Shown here in pieces: positions 18,633-28,362 of a stretch of DNA of 64,000 nt. The notes beneath the pieces were generated by a model. That model saw nothing but the letters and a program-made list of their open reading frames with translations, was not told where the DNA came from and searched no databases. Both the position numbers and the translations under genes were made by a program. Origin of the DNA: Ahniella sp. (GTDB taxonomy: Bacteria; Pseudomonadota; Gammaproteobacteria; Xanthomonadales; Ahniellaceae); NCBI GenBank assembly GCA_016712105.1, contig JADJRU010000013.1:57069-121068 (forward strand), given 5' to 3'. Each line of letters begins with the position of its first letter. The first letter of the stretch is position 1.

Positions 18633-19663
18633 ACATCGCGAAGCAGTTGGTGGTAATGGAATACGGCGTTCTCCCGCTTCGGGTTGATTCGTCCGGGCTG
18701 GTAACGACCGCTGGCCAGAGCTTTCTGGACTTGCATGCAGATCTCGGCATCCTCGGCCTGGACTTCTTCGCTGAAACGCTGGTCGGTGGCGCGGCGCTCG
18801 AGTTCTGCGGCGGAATCACCTTCCGGATAGTAGTAGTCGAAGTCGACCTGACAGGTGTCCGGACCAGTGGCGATCACGCGGTTCGTCTGCAGACGGTTCG
18901 GCAGGATGTTCAACATCGTGTTCGGCCACAGGCAGTAATACAGCGCGTCGCCGTCGCCATAGAAATTGCCCGCGCTGGCGTTCTCCAGCGGGCTCCACTG
19001 CAGGCTGTGCCAATGTTCGGCGATGGTGACGTAACTGCGGTAGTCGAGCATGGCATTCAGCGCCGGATGGACATGCGGCACGTGATAGCCCTCGAGGTAA
19101 TTCTCGACATAGACCTTCCAGTTGCAGGCCACCGGATAACTCACGCGCCGGTCGAATCGATAGTGCGAAAAATCGCGATCGCCCAGACGCGTTTCCGTGC
19201 CGCGCATGAGCTCATCGAGCGTGACATGCGGATCGAGTGCGGCGAAAACGAGTCCACGCCAGACCGCGACATGGATGTCACGCAGTCGGATGTCCTGGGT
19301 GGCGAAGTCCAGTGCCTCGCCCATTTCCGTTGCCGCACGAAGTTGTCCGGACAAGGTGTATGTCCAGCCGTGGTAGCGGCACCGCAAGGCTTTTGCGCCA
19401 CGACCTGCACAGGTCGCCAACGGGCCCGCACGATGCCGGCAAATGTTCTCGAAGCCACGCAGGCGACCTTCTTCATCGCGAACGATGAGCACCGGGACAT
19501 CGCCGATGTCGCCGACGATGTGATCGCCGGTGTCCGCGAGTTGGCTCAGATTGCCGAGTAACTGCCAGCTGCGTCGAAGGATCTGGGCACGATCGAAATC
19601 ATGCGCGTCGGCGCCGTGGTAAATGCGGCCGGGTAGGGCATGGGCATGCTGAAGATCGGTCAT
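18608..19663 (-). CDS. Rieske-type ring-hydroxylating oxygenase alpha subunit
   Basis: 351-residue non-haem iron oxygenase. The Rieske [2Fe-2S] ligands are C-R-H (ENICRHRAGPLA) and, about 17 residues on, C-R-Y-H (RCRYHGWTY). The mononuclear iron site is in NYLEGYHVPHVHPAL, with the two His ligands. The general layout is that of choline/glycine-betaine or carnitine monooxygenase-type enzymes rather than classical aromatic dioxygenases, but the substrate cannot be read. No reductase or beta subunit is adjacent. The start at 19663 fits the family; a short extension upstream is possible. It lies about 90 bases downstream of the anti-sigma-type gene on the same strand, and its 3' end overlaps the acyltransferase 3' end by about 25 bases. 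Confidence 0.88.
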   Translation of the reverse strand: MTDLQHAHALPGRIYHGADAHDFDRAQILRRSWQLLGNLSQLADTGDHIVGDIGDVPVLIVRDEEGRLRGFENICRHRAGPLATCAGRGAKALRCRYHGWTYTLSGQLRAATEMGEALDFATQDIRLRDIHVAVWRGLVFAALDPHVTLDELMRGTETRLGDRDFSHYRFDRRVSYPVACNWKVYVENYLEGYHVPHVHPALNAMLDYRSYVTIAEHWHSLQWSPLENASAGNFYGDGDALYYCLWPNTMLNILPNRLQTNRVIATGPDTCQVDFDYYYPEGDSAAELERRATDQRFSEEVQAEDAEICMQVQKALASGRYQPGRINPKRENAVFHYHQLLRDVYGERAGD

Positions 19664-19751
19664 GGCAAGGTTCCGCGCCGCAGACATGCAGCGATCAGGG
19701 TGAACGGTTCGATCGGGCCGCTCAACGCGCGGCGCGCGGTGTTGGGCAGGC

Positions 19752-20195
19752 TCAATAGAACTTTTCAAGGTGGATGTGATTCTGGCCGTTCATGAACTTG
19801 TACTGGAACACGTCGGTCAGGTTGCGCACCAGATGGATCCCCAGTCCGCCGATCTGCCTGCTGGTGATCGATTCAGAGAGATCGGGCGCAGGACGGGTCG
19901 TCGGATCGAAATTTTCGGCGCGATACAACAATTCGACGATCACGCGTTTGGCCTCGCAAATGACATGCACATCGATCGGGCTGGTTTCCCGATTGCCGTG
20001 CATGACCACGTTGGCCAGAAGCTCATCGATACAGACGCACAACGACCGCGCAACCTCGATCGGTGCGCCGGCTTCCGGCAGCCACTCCTCGATGCGTTCA
20101 TTGAGCCGACCGACTCCGCGGGGCGTTCGCGGCACCAGAAAGCGCTGCGACGGCATCCGAAGCCGATGGGTACTGAGATTGTCGGTGTGCGACAC
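19752..20195 (-). CDS. RsbW-like ATP-binding anti-sigma/serine kinase domain protein
   Basis: 147-residue single-domain GHKL ATPase. The N-box is CIDELLANVVMHGN and the G-box region is GGLGIHLVRNLTDVFQY, as in RsbW/SpoIIAB-type anti-sigma factors and switch kinases. It is therefore likely to bind or phosphorylate a partner such as an STAS anti-sigma antagonist. No STAS, PP2C or sigma gene is adjacent; the next gene downstream is the Rieske oxygenase. The spacing of 88 bases allows co-transcription but does not prove it. Confidence 0.85.
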   Translation of the reverse strand: MSHTDNLSTHRLRMPSQRFLVPRTPRGVGRLNERIEEWLPEAGAPIEVARSLCVCIDELLANVVMHGNRETSPIDVHVICEAKRVIVELLYRAENFDPTTRPAPDLSESITSRQIGGLGIHLVRNLTDVFQYKFMNGQNHIHLEKFY

Positions 20196-20346
20196 GGATC
20201 TCCCCGGTTACAGGTCGATTCTGAACATCACGAGCGAATTTCACAAGCTGCGGTGCGACCCCGGGCGTCAATCTGTGCCACCAACGAGCTTTGGGTGCCG
20301 TGGCGCGGCGGTTTTGTTAGGCTCGGCGCAGTCCAGGAATCCGCCC

Positions 20347-22233
20347 ATGTCGCACAGTCAATTCGGCCTGCTCACCGAACGCCGGTTTTTGCCGTTCTTC
20401 CTGACCCAGGCGCTGGGAGCGTTCAACGACAACGTCTTCAAGAATGCGCTGATCGTGCTGGTCACGTTTGTCATGGTGGGTTTGAACGACGAGGCCAAAC
20501 ATGGGTTGACCAATCTGGCGGCAGGGCTGTTCATCCTGCCGTTTTTCCTGTTCTCGGCCATTTCCGGGCAGTTGGCGGACAAGTTCGACAAGTCGCGTAT
20601 TGCGGTGGCCGTCAAGGTGCTGGAACTCGCCATCATGATCGTCGGCGCGATGGCCTTTGTGCGTCAGGACGTGCACCTGCTGCTGGCCCTGTTGTTCCTG
20701 ATGGGGGTTCACTCGACGCTGTTTGGGCCGCTGAAGTACGGCATCCTCCCGCAGGTGCTGAAGTCCGAAGAACTGGTCGGCGGGAACGGACTGGTCGAAA
20801 TGGCGACGTTCATCGCCATCCTGCTCGGCACCATCCTCGGGACCAGCCTGATCGCGATGCCCGAAGGCGGGGCGGGTTGGGTGGGGCTCTGCACGATCGT
20901 CCTCGCGGCGCTCGGCCTGCTGACGGCCTGGTTGATGCCCAAAACGGCGCCCGTCGATCCCGACCTTCAACTGGACTGGAACGTGTTCCGCGCGACCTGG
21001 AGAAATGTCGCGGAGTTGCGGAGCAATCGTACGGTCTTCCTGTCCTGTCTCGGCATTTCCTGGTTCTGGTTCTTCGGTTCGATCTATTTCACGCAGCTGC
21101 CGGTCTACACCTCGTCAGTGCTGGGCGGCAGCCCGGCGGTCTACACCGGACTGCTGGCCGTGTTCTCGGTCGGTGTCGCGCTCGGTTCGCTGCTGTGCGA
21201 AAAGCTGTCGGGCCACAAGGTCGAGATCGGTCTCGTGCCTTTCGGTGCGATCGGCATGACCCTGTTTGGCGCCGATATCTACTTTGCATGGCCGGAGGCC
21301 GTCACCGCACGGGGCCTCGGCATCACCGAATGGTTGGCGATGCCCGGCGCCAAACGGGTGCTCGTCGACCTGGTCGGCATGGCCCTGTTCAGCGGCTTCT
21401 TCATCGTGCCGCTGTTCGCGCTCGTCCAGAGCCGATCCGATCCCAAACGACGTTCGCGGGTGTTTGCGGCGAACAATATTCTGAATGCCATCTTCATGGT
21501 GATCGCGTCGATCATTTCGGTCGGCCTGCTTGCCAAGATCGGTCTGACGATCCCGCAGTTGTTGCTGGCCACGGCGATCATGAATGCGATCGTGGCGATC
21601 TACATCTTTACGCTGGTGCCGGAATTCCTGATGCGGTTCCTGGTCTGGATCTTCATCAACCTGCTGTACCGCATCGACTTGAAGGGCCTCGACAACATTC
21701 CCGAAGAGGGCCCGGCGATCGTCGCGTGTAACCACGTGAGTTTCATGGATGCCTTGATCGTCGGTGGCACCGTGCGCCGGCCCATGCGGTTTGTCATGTA
21801 CTACAAGATCTTCCAGATGCCCGTCGTGAACTGGCTGTTCCGTGCTGCCCGGGCCATTCCGATTGCAGGGGCGAAGGAAGACCCGGAGATGTTGGCTCGC
21901 GCCTATGCCGAAATCGAAAAAGCGCTGGATGCAGGCGAGGTCGTGGGCATCTTCCCCGAGGGTCAGCTCACGCGCGATGGCGAGATCAATCCGTTCCGTT
22001 CCGGCATTGAACGGATCCTTGCCAGTCGCCCGGTGCCGGTGGTGCCGATGGCTTTGCGCGGCATGTGGGGCAGCATCTTTTCGCGGCGGGATTCGGCGCT
22101 GCAGCGGGCGCGCTTGCCGCGACGCTTTTGGTCCCGGATCGGGCTGTCGGTCGATCCGGCCTGGCCGGCAGCGGATGTGACTGCAGCAAAACTCGAGGAA
22201 CGCGTCCGCGCGCTGCGCGGGGATTGGGCCTGA
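20347..22233 (+). CDS. MFS transporter / PlsC-type acyltransferase fusion
   Basis: 628-residue fusion. Residues 1 to about 420 form a 12-segment major facilitator of the LplT type (start FGLLTERRFLPFFLTQALGA). Residues about 430-628 are a lysophospholipid acyltransferase with NHVSFMD (the H-x4-D catalytic motif) and FPEGQLTRDG. LplT flips lysophospholipids across the inner membrane and Aas reacylates them. Here the flippase and acyltransferase are one chain, without the acyl-ACP synthetase domain found in the longest fusions, so acyl donor supply must come from elsewhere. The start is ATG 20347, which matches the conserved N-terminus; the frame is open upstream but antisense to another gene. 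Confidence 0.9.
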   Translation: MSHSQFGLLTERRFLPFFLTQALGAFNDNVFKNALIVLVTFVMVGLNDEAKHGLTNLAAGLFILPFFLFSAISGQLADKFDKSRIAVAVKVLELAIMIVGAMAFVRQDVHLLLALLFLMGVHSTLFGPLKYGILPQVLKSEELVGGNGLVEMATFIAILLGTILGTSLIAMPEGGAGWVGLCTIVLAALGLLTAWLMPKTAPVDPDLQLDWNVFRATWRNVAELRSNRTVFLSCLGISWFWFFGSIYFTQLPVYTSSVLGGSPAVYTGLLAVFSVGVALGSLLCEKLSGHKVEIGLVPFGAIGMTLFGADIYFAWPEAVTARGLGITEWLAMPGAKRVLVDLVGMALFSGFFIVPLFALVQSRSDPKRRSRVFAANNILNAIFMVIASIISVGLLAKIGLTIPQLLLATAIMNAIVAIYIFTLVPEFLMRFLVWIFINLLYRIDLKGLDNIPEEGPAIVACNHVSFMDALIVGGTVRRPMRFVMYYKIFQMPVVNWLFRAARAIPIAGAKEDPEMLARAYAEIEKALDAGEVVGIFPEGQLTRDGEINPFRSGIERILASRPVPVVPMALRGMWGSIFSRRDSALQRARLPRRFWSRIGLSVDPAWPAADVTAAKLEERVRALRGDWA

Positions 22234-22327
22234 GCTCTGTCCTGAAGCGCAGATACCCGGTCGGCACATTGCGCCGGGAGAAACGGACGGGATAGATTCG
22301 GGATCTTCCCACACTACGGAGTGCCCC

Positions 22328-24718
22328 ATGGTTCATGTTCGACCACATCGTATTGCCATGGCGCTTGCGCTCAGTCTTGGTCTGGCCTTGCCCACGGCAC
22401 ATGCCGCGGTGCGTGCCGACGGGCGAATCCCGTTCCTCACAGGTGCGCAGGAAGGTGAAGCGAAATCCTTGGCCCTGGACTATCTCGGCCAAAACCGTTC
22501 GACGCTTGGACTGACTGAAGCGGATGTCGCGGAAATGGAGATCAGGGACGACTACGCCACGCGCCACAACGGTGTGCGCCATATTTACTGGCGCCAGGTT
22601 CATGAAGGCATTGAGGTGTGGAATGGTGACATCGCCATCAACGTCGCGCGCGACGGCAGCATCATCAACCTTCACAACGGGTTTGTTCCGAATCTTGCGG
22701 CCAAGGCCGATGTCGGGCGTGTGCAACTCATCGACGCCGGCGCAGCCATCGCCGCCGCCGCCGCGGACCTTGGGCTCGAATCGCGCAGTCCGATGACACG
22801 GACGACACCCGCTCAAGGTCGGAATGCCCGCCAGGTTTGGGCTTGGGCCGGTATTTCGGCAGACCCGATTCCGGTTCGGTTGGTCTACCAACCCAGTCTC
22901 GATCGCCAGAGCGTCCGGCTTGTCTGGGATCTGGTGATTCGCGAGACGGAGGGTTCCGGTTGGTGGTCGATGCGTGTCGATGCCGAAACAGGCGAAGTAC
23001 TGGACCGAACCAGTTGGGTTGCGCACGTCGAGGCTGGGCACCAGAAAGGCGGCCCTTTTGTTCAGTACCGGGTGTATCCATTCCCGGCCGAAAGCGCGGT
23101 CGATACCACCCACCAGTTGGTCTCTGATCCGTCGGACCCGCTTGCCTCGCCGTTTGGCTGGCACGACACCAACGGAGTCGCAGGCGTGGAGTTCACGGAT
23201 ACCCGCGGCAACAATGTGTCCGCACAAGACGATCTGGATGCCAACGACTCTGGTGGCTTCCGGCCGACAGGTTCGGGCGTCTCGCCGTTGGTGTTCGACT
23301 TTGCCCATACTCCGGCAGTCGATCCGGCGACCGGCAGCAATCTGTCTGCGTCGATCGTCAGCTTGTTCTACTGGAACAACATCATGCATGACCTCACGTA
23401 CCAGTACGGATTCGATGAGGCGGGTGGCAATTTCCAGGTCAATAACTATGGTCGTGGTGGTGCTGGATCCGATGGCGTGCAGGCCGACGCGATCGATGGT
23501 TCGGGAACCAACAATGCGAATTTCGGGACTCCGCCTGATGGGGCCGCACCGCGAATGCAGATGTTTCGCTGGTCTGCGCCAGCCGAAGTGTTCGTGACCG
23601 CGCCGGCAGCATTGGCAGGCAGTTATCTTGGTGTGCCCGCGGCGTTCGGCGCGGTGATCGACGCTGTCGGCGTGACCGGTGACATGCAACTCGTCAATGA
23701 TGGAGCAGGCGTTTCGAATACCGACATGTGCGAGGCGATGGCGGCCGGCAGCCTTGCCGGCAAAATCGCTTTGGTTGATCGAGGTAATTGCGAATTCGGG
23801 TTGAAGGGTCTGAATGCCCAGAATGCCGGTGCCACCGGGATGGTCGTCGTCAACAATACGGCCGCGCCACCGGGATCAATGGGGCCCGGAGCCAATGGTG
23901 CAGCGGTAACGACCTTGCGCGCGGTCATGGTGAGCCAGGCGGATGGCAATCTGTTTCGGGCGCAATTACCCAGTCCGGGCGTGAGTCTGTCGCTCCGCAA
24001 GGCGGGCGCTGATCGCGATTCCGACTTCGATGCCGGCATCATCGGGCACGAGTATGGCCACGGCATCTCCAATCGCCTGACGGGTGGTCCGTCCAATACC
24101 AGCTGTCTCGGCACGAATATCGGGGGTGGCCAGACATCCGAACAAGCGGGCGAAGGGTGGAGTGATTTCTGGGCATTGGTGATGCATGCCAAACCAGGCG
24201 ATACCGCGCTCACGCCGCGGTTCATCGGCACCTTCTCGGCCTTCCAGCCTGCGGCAACAGGCCCTGGTATCCGGAACTTCCCGTACTCGACGGTGCCGGC
24301 CGTCAGTCCGCAGACATACGCCAACGTGTCGGCCACGAATGCGCCGCATGGTGTCGGCGAAATCTGGGCTGGTGCGGTGTGGAACCTCTACTGGCAGCTT
24401 GTCAATCAATACGGCTACAGCTCGAATCTCTACACCGGTACGGGCGGCAACAATCTGACCATCCAGTTGGTCATTGATGGCATGAAGTTGCAGCCCTGCC
24501 AACCGACCATGGTGCAGGCACGTGATGCCATCATTGCGGCGGATCAGGCCAACAACACCGGCGCCAATGTCTGTTCGATCTGGCGTGCCTTTGCGGCCAA
24601 GGGGCTGGGTACCGGTGCCGTGGGCGGTACTTTCGCGCGGGGTGACGAGGTGGCGAGCAGCACGATTCCGCCGCAATGTGAGCTGTCGTTCGTGTTCGCC
24701 GACGGCTTCGAGGACTGA
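22328..24718 (+). CDS. Secreted M36 (fungalysin) zinc metallopeptidase with PA domain
   Basis: 796 residues. A signal peptide ends near ALPTAHA (residue 26). An FTP-type inhibitory propeptide covers roughly residues 35-230. The catalytic region contains HEYGHGISNR (H574, H578) with the third zinc ligand in EQAGEGWSDFW about 30 residues on. A protease-associated domain is inserted before it (LAGKIALVDRGNCEFGLKGL). This insertion before the HExxH helix is normal for bacterial M36 enzymes. The extreme C-terminus is FVFADGFED, shared in type with two other secreted proteins here. It probably degrades extracellular protein. A terminator follows at once. Confidence 0.92.
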   Translation: MVHVRPHRIAMALALSLGLALPTAHAAVRADGRIPFLTGAQEGEAKSLALDYLGQNRSTLGLTEADVAEMEIRDDYATRHNGVRHIYWRQVHEGIEVWNGDIAINVARDGSIINLHNGFVPNLAAKADVGRVQLIDAGAAIAAAAADLGLESRSPMTRTTPAQGRNARQVWAWAGISADPIPVRLVYQPSLDRQSVRLVWDLVIRETEGSGWWSMRVDAETGEVLDRTSWVAHVEAGHQKGGPFVQYRVYPFPAESAVDTTHQLVSDPSDPLASPFGWHDTNGVAGVEFTDTRGNNVSAQDDLDANDSGGFRPTGSGVSPLVFDFAHTPAVDPATGSNLSASIVSLFYWNNIMHDLTYQYGFDEAGGNFQVNNYGRGGAGSDGVQADAIDGSGTNNANFGTPPDGAAPRMQMFRWSAPAEVFVTAPAALAGSYLGVPAAFGAVIDAVGVTGDMQLVNDGAGVSNTDMCEAMAAGSLAGKIALVDRGNCEFGLKGLNAQNAGATGMVVVNNTAAPPGSMGPGANGAAVTTLRAVMVSQADGNLFRAQLPSPGVSLSLRKAGADRDSDFDAGIIGHEYGHGISNRLTGGPSNTSCLGTNIGGGQTSEQAGEGWSDFWALVMHAKPGDTALTPRFIGTFSAFQPAATGPGIRNFPYSTVPAVSPQTYANVSATNAPHGVGEIWAGAVWNLYWQLVNQYGYSSNLYTGTGGNNLTIQLVIDGMKLQPCQPTMVQARDAIIAADQANNTGANVCSIWRAFAAKGLGTGAVGGTFARGDEVASSTIPPQCELSFVFADGFED

Positions 24719-24729
24719 TCCCTGGCATC

Positions 24730-24756
24730 AAACCGCGGGTCTCAGACCCGCGGTTT
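24730..24756 (+). terminator. Hairpin terminator after the M36 peptidase gene
   Basis: Arms AAACCGCGGGTCT and AGACCCGCGGTTT form a near-perfect stem right after the peptidase stop. The T run is short. The region also overlaps the -35 of the rpoZ promoter. Confidence 0.7.
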
Positions 24757-24783
24757 GTCAAGTCCCGGCCCTTCCGCTATCCT
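24755..24783 (+). promoter_or_regulatory. Sigma-70-type promoter of rpoZ
   Basis: -35 TTGTCA at 24755-24760, a 17-base spacer, and -10 TATCCT at 24778-24783. The ATG of rpoZ is about 40 bases downstream. Pattern-based; no experimental evidence. Confidence 0.6.
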
Positions 24784-24824
24784 GTTGGGCTTGTTTCTTG
24801 TCCCAAACTGGGAGTGGATGAATT

Positions 24825-25121
24825 ATGGCCCGCATTACCGTTGAAGACTGCCTGGAAGTTGTCGATAACCGCTTCGAACTCGTGTTGATGGCGACCAAGC
24901 GCGCGCGTCAGCTGTCGAAGGGTGCCGAAGCGCTGGTTGTCCACGAGAACGACAAGCCGACCGTCGTTGCGCTGCGCGAGATCGCCAGCCGCAAGATCAC
25001 GCCCGAGTTGCTGGCCGAAATCGAGCGTCAGGAACGGGAGCGCGCCGAACGCGAAGCCCTGGAATGGGAAGCGCAGGAAGTGGCCGACGACGATCTGTCC
25101 AAGGGTAACGACGACCTGTAA
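24825..25121 (+). CDS. rpoZ: RNA polymerase omega subunit
   Basis: 98 residues, opening MARITVEDCLEVVDNRFELV with ATKRARQL downstream, the invariant omega signature. It then has the KPTVVALREIA block and a charged C-terminus. Omega helps fold and hold the beta-prime subunit and contributes to one ppGpp site. In many gammaproteobacteria rpoZ lies between gmk and spoT; here it stands alone between an M36 peptidase gene and a convergent repeat-protein gene, with its own promoter and terminator. The start and length are normal. Confidence 0.97.
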   Translation: MARITVEDCLEVVDNRFELVLMATKRARQLSKGAEALVVHENDKPTVVALREIASRKITPELLAEIERQERERAEREALEWEAQEVADDDLSKGNDDL

Positions 25122-25143
25122 TCGGGTCGGTCGTGCCTTCCAG

Positions 25144-25173
25144 AACGGCGAAGCCTTGGGCTTCGCCGTTTTT
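25144..25173 (+). terminator. Intrinsic terminator after rpoZ
   Basis: Stem AACGGCGAAG / CTTCGCCGTT with a small loop, followed by TTTTTG. Clear Rho-independent terminator for rpoZ. Confidence 0.9.
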
Positions 25174-25200
25174 GTTTGGGCAAGGTGCCCAAGCTGCGAG

Positions 25201-28200
25201 TTACTCGAAGCTGTCGGTGAGTACGACAGCCGCATCCCTTGCGACGAACAGGTCATCGACTCCGTTGCCGTCGTTGATGCCAGATACGAGCTCCGTACTG
25301 GCGCTGGTCATCAGGAACGTGCCGGCGTCGGCTGACATCAAGGTGCTCAACGATGCGCCACTGAATGGCGGTTGTCGGCCGTTTGTTCCGGCCCGGCGCG
25401 ACATCAGTTTGTTGGTCCGCGAGGGGACATGATGGACGAAGGCGTCCTGCGCACTGTTCAGATCGAAGTCCTGGGCGAGATTGCCTGCCAGGCTGCGCAG
25501 CGCGACGAACGATCCATCACTGCTGATGGCGGTCACCACAGAACCGGCACTCGCGGTCTGGTTCTGGTTGGACTGGGAAAGTGACAGCAGAGTGTTCGCC
25601 CCGGATGCCGCATCGAAGATCCACGCATCAAAATCGTTGTTGCCGTCGGTAATGCCCGTTCCAAGATTGGTGGCGATACTCGAATAGGCAAGGTAACGGC
25701 CATCGGCGGAAACGAACGGAGCACGCGAACCTTGGTTGCCTGTGGTTGTGGCGGCGCCTGCGGCATGGCTGGCAAGCGTCAGCACGGCGAGATTGCGATC
25801 AAAGCGATAGACATCCGGTTGCGCATTGGTGTCGGTTACGCCGGCCACGAGATTGGTTCCGAAGGTTTCGAAAACGACCCAATTGCCATCCTCGCTCTGA
25901 GCGCCGAACACCGACTCGCCATTGGTTGTTGCGGTACCTGTCGACGCGCGGGAAATCAGCGTCGTTGTGGCTGTGCTGGCATCGAACAGGAACAGGTCGT
26001 TGCCGGCGTTGGTATCAGTGATCCCGTTCAGAATGTTGGTCGCCAGAGACGAAAACACCACCCATCGTCCGTCGGCGCTCACTGCATGACCATCCGATCG
26101 ATTGTTCGCAGTCTGCAGCGGATTGCCAGAAGTGCCCGCGAGATCAGCATGGTCGTGCCCGACTGGGTGTCATGAAGGAAAACGTCGCGTTGACTGTTGG
26201 CATCGGTCGCGCCGACCACAAGATTGGTGGCCGCACTCTGGAACAGCACGTAGCGGCCATCGGCACTCAGGGCGCGCGGTGAAGACTCGCCATTGGCAGT
26301 GATCTGACTCTGGCCAGCGGCAGGGCTTGCAAGTTGCACGGATTGAGTGGATCGGTCGTAGACGTAGAGGTCAAACGCGTTGTTGTTGTCGGTGATGCCA
26401 GCCAATACATCCGTCGATCCGGAGTTGTAAGCGACACGATTGCCGGAGCGAGCCAGTACAGCCGATCCGGCGTTGTTGTCGGTGACGGTGCTACTGCCGT
26501 TTCGGCGGCTGACAAGTTGTGTCGCCTGCGTATCGCGATCAAACAGGAACAGGTCTTTGGCGGGTCCGGCATCGGTTGTTCCCACCACATTGGGCGCAAA
26601 CGATCCAAACAACAGCCAGCGCCCGTCATTGCTGAGGCCCTGCAATTCCATGCTGCCCGAGGGCGTATTGGTGGCAACCTGGGCCGCGCGGGAGAGCAGG
26701 GACAGCGTGCCACCCTGAAGATCCTTCAAGAACACATCGAATGCCCCGTTGTAGTCGGTGACACCCGATACGAGTTGCGCCGAAGTGCTGTAGAACAGAG
26801 CCCAGCGGCCATCATCGCTCAACGCCGTCGAGAACGAGGCTGGGCTGTCGGTCGGTGTTGTGGTGGGTTCGTTCGCTTTGTGCGACACCAATCGAGTGGA
26901 TTGGGCGACTCGGTCGAACACGAACACGTCTGCGCCGACTCCGTTTCCGTCATCCACCCCACCGCCGACGTTGTTGGCCTGAGTCGAGAACAGGAAGTAT
27001 CGGCTATCGCTGGTGACGTCCCACAAGGTGCTCGTCAGAACGGGCGTTTGGGTAGCGATGTCGTCCGCACGCGAGATCAACAGGGTCGTACTTCCGCCGT
27101 GATCACGAACGAAGAGGTCGGCGGTGTTGTTTGTGTCGGTCAGTCCAGACACCAGATTCGTGGATGACGAAGACAGGGTCGTCCAGGCGCCGTCGGCACT
27201 GATTCGTGAGACGGTCGTGCCGCTGTTGCCTGTGGTCATCGGGTCGGTTGCCGAAGACGATACCAAATCGGTCGCACCACCAACCCGAGCCCACCGGTAA
27301 ACGTCGGTACTGGCGTTGTTGTCAGTGATCCCGCTGATCACGTTGGTTGCCGATGTTGCATAGGCGACCCAATCACCACTCGATGCCAACGAAGCGAATG
27401 ACACGGACCCGGAACCCGTGGTCGAAGCAGATGCCGCGCTGCGTGAGATCAATGCGGCAGTCCCGGTATCCCGGGACCAGAGCCAAGCGTCACTGCCCCC
27501 ATTCGCATCAGTCACCAGGGCACTGATATTGGTTGCAGTACTCAAGTAAAGCACTCGAGCGCCATCTGCACTCAGCCGTCCGATCAGTGCATCACCGTTT
27601 GCCGCGGTCGTCGGCGCACCGTCGGCATTCGTGACCAGGCGGACCGATCCGTCCAATCGGTCAAACAAGAACAGGTCGGACAGTGCATTGGCATCGGAGC
27701 CCGCGATGTTCGACGCATCGGATTCGAACAGGACATAACGGCCGTCATCACTGATTCCCCGTCCAAACGATGCATTGTTTGCCGACACAGTAGGCGACGC
27801 ACCCGATCGGGAGACGAGTATGGTGGTAGCGGTGGACCGGTCAAACAGGAACACGTCGGCAGTGCCATTCGTGTCGATGACACCGGGAACGATGTTGTTC
27901 GCGGATGACCGGAACACGACCCACCGGCCGTCTGGCGTCATGTCGACGCCGAAGGATTGTCCGCTGGCCGTGGTGGTCGCCTCACCGAGGCGCCGACTGA
28001 CCAATTGCCAGCTCGTGTTGCTTCGGTCGAGCAAATAGACATCGGTTGTCAGGTTGGTGTCCTGAATGCCGGGCGCAAGGTTCACCCCCTGCGTTTCGAT
28101 CATCACGAAACGCCCATCCTCGGATATGCCGCGCACCGGTGCGGCCACCGTAGAGGTTCCAGTCGTGTCACCTTGGATGCCACGCGTCGCCAGGATCGGA

Positions 28201-28280
28201 GCAGGAGTCTGCGCGATGCCGACCTGACTCATGGTGATGAAAGTCGCCAAAAAGGCAAGCCGTATCCAACGATGGATCAT
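25201..28280 (-). CDS. Secreted 16-repeat PD40/TolB-like propeller protein, one frameshift
   Basis: After a signal peptide (LAFLATFITMSQVGIAQ) come sixteen repeats of about 60 residues with consensus SDDGRYVLFxSxATNLVxGI, then TDxNxxxDLFLFD and a LVSR strand. Each looks like a PD40 (WD40-like) blade, suggesting two eight-bladed propellers. The acidic DxNxxxD stretch could bind calcium. The frame breaks at the G run at 26135-26137; one added G joins the two parts into about 1026 residues. The C-terminus is VVLTDSFE, one of three related tails in this window. ATG 28280 gives the signal peptide. Function unknown; convergent with rpoZ. Confidence 0.85.
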
Positions 28281-28362
28281 GATTCTGCCTCGGGTCACTC
28301 GCGTCCCGATGCTAGCCTGAGATTCTCGTGAGGCGCAACGACGGGCCCGGGCTTTGGCGGAC

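Noticed and set aside
21115..23689. Long minus-strand frames opposite the MFS fusion and M36 genes
   Set aside because: Composition and lack of motifs mark them as shadows of the plus-strand genes.
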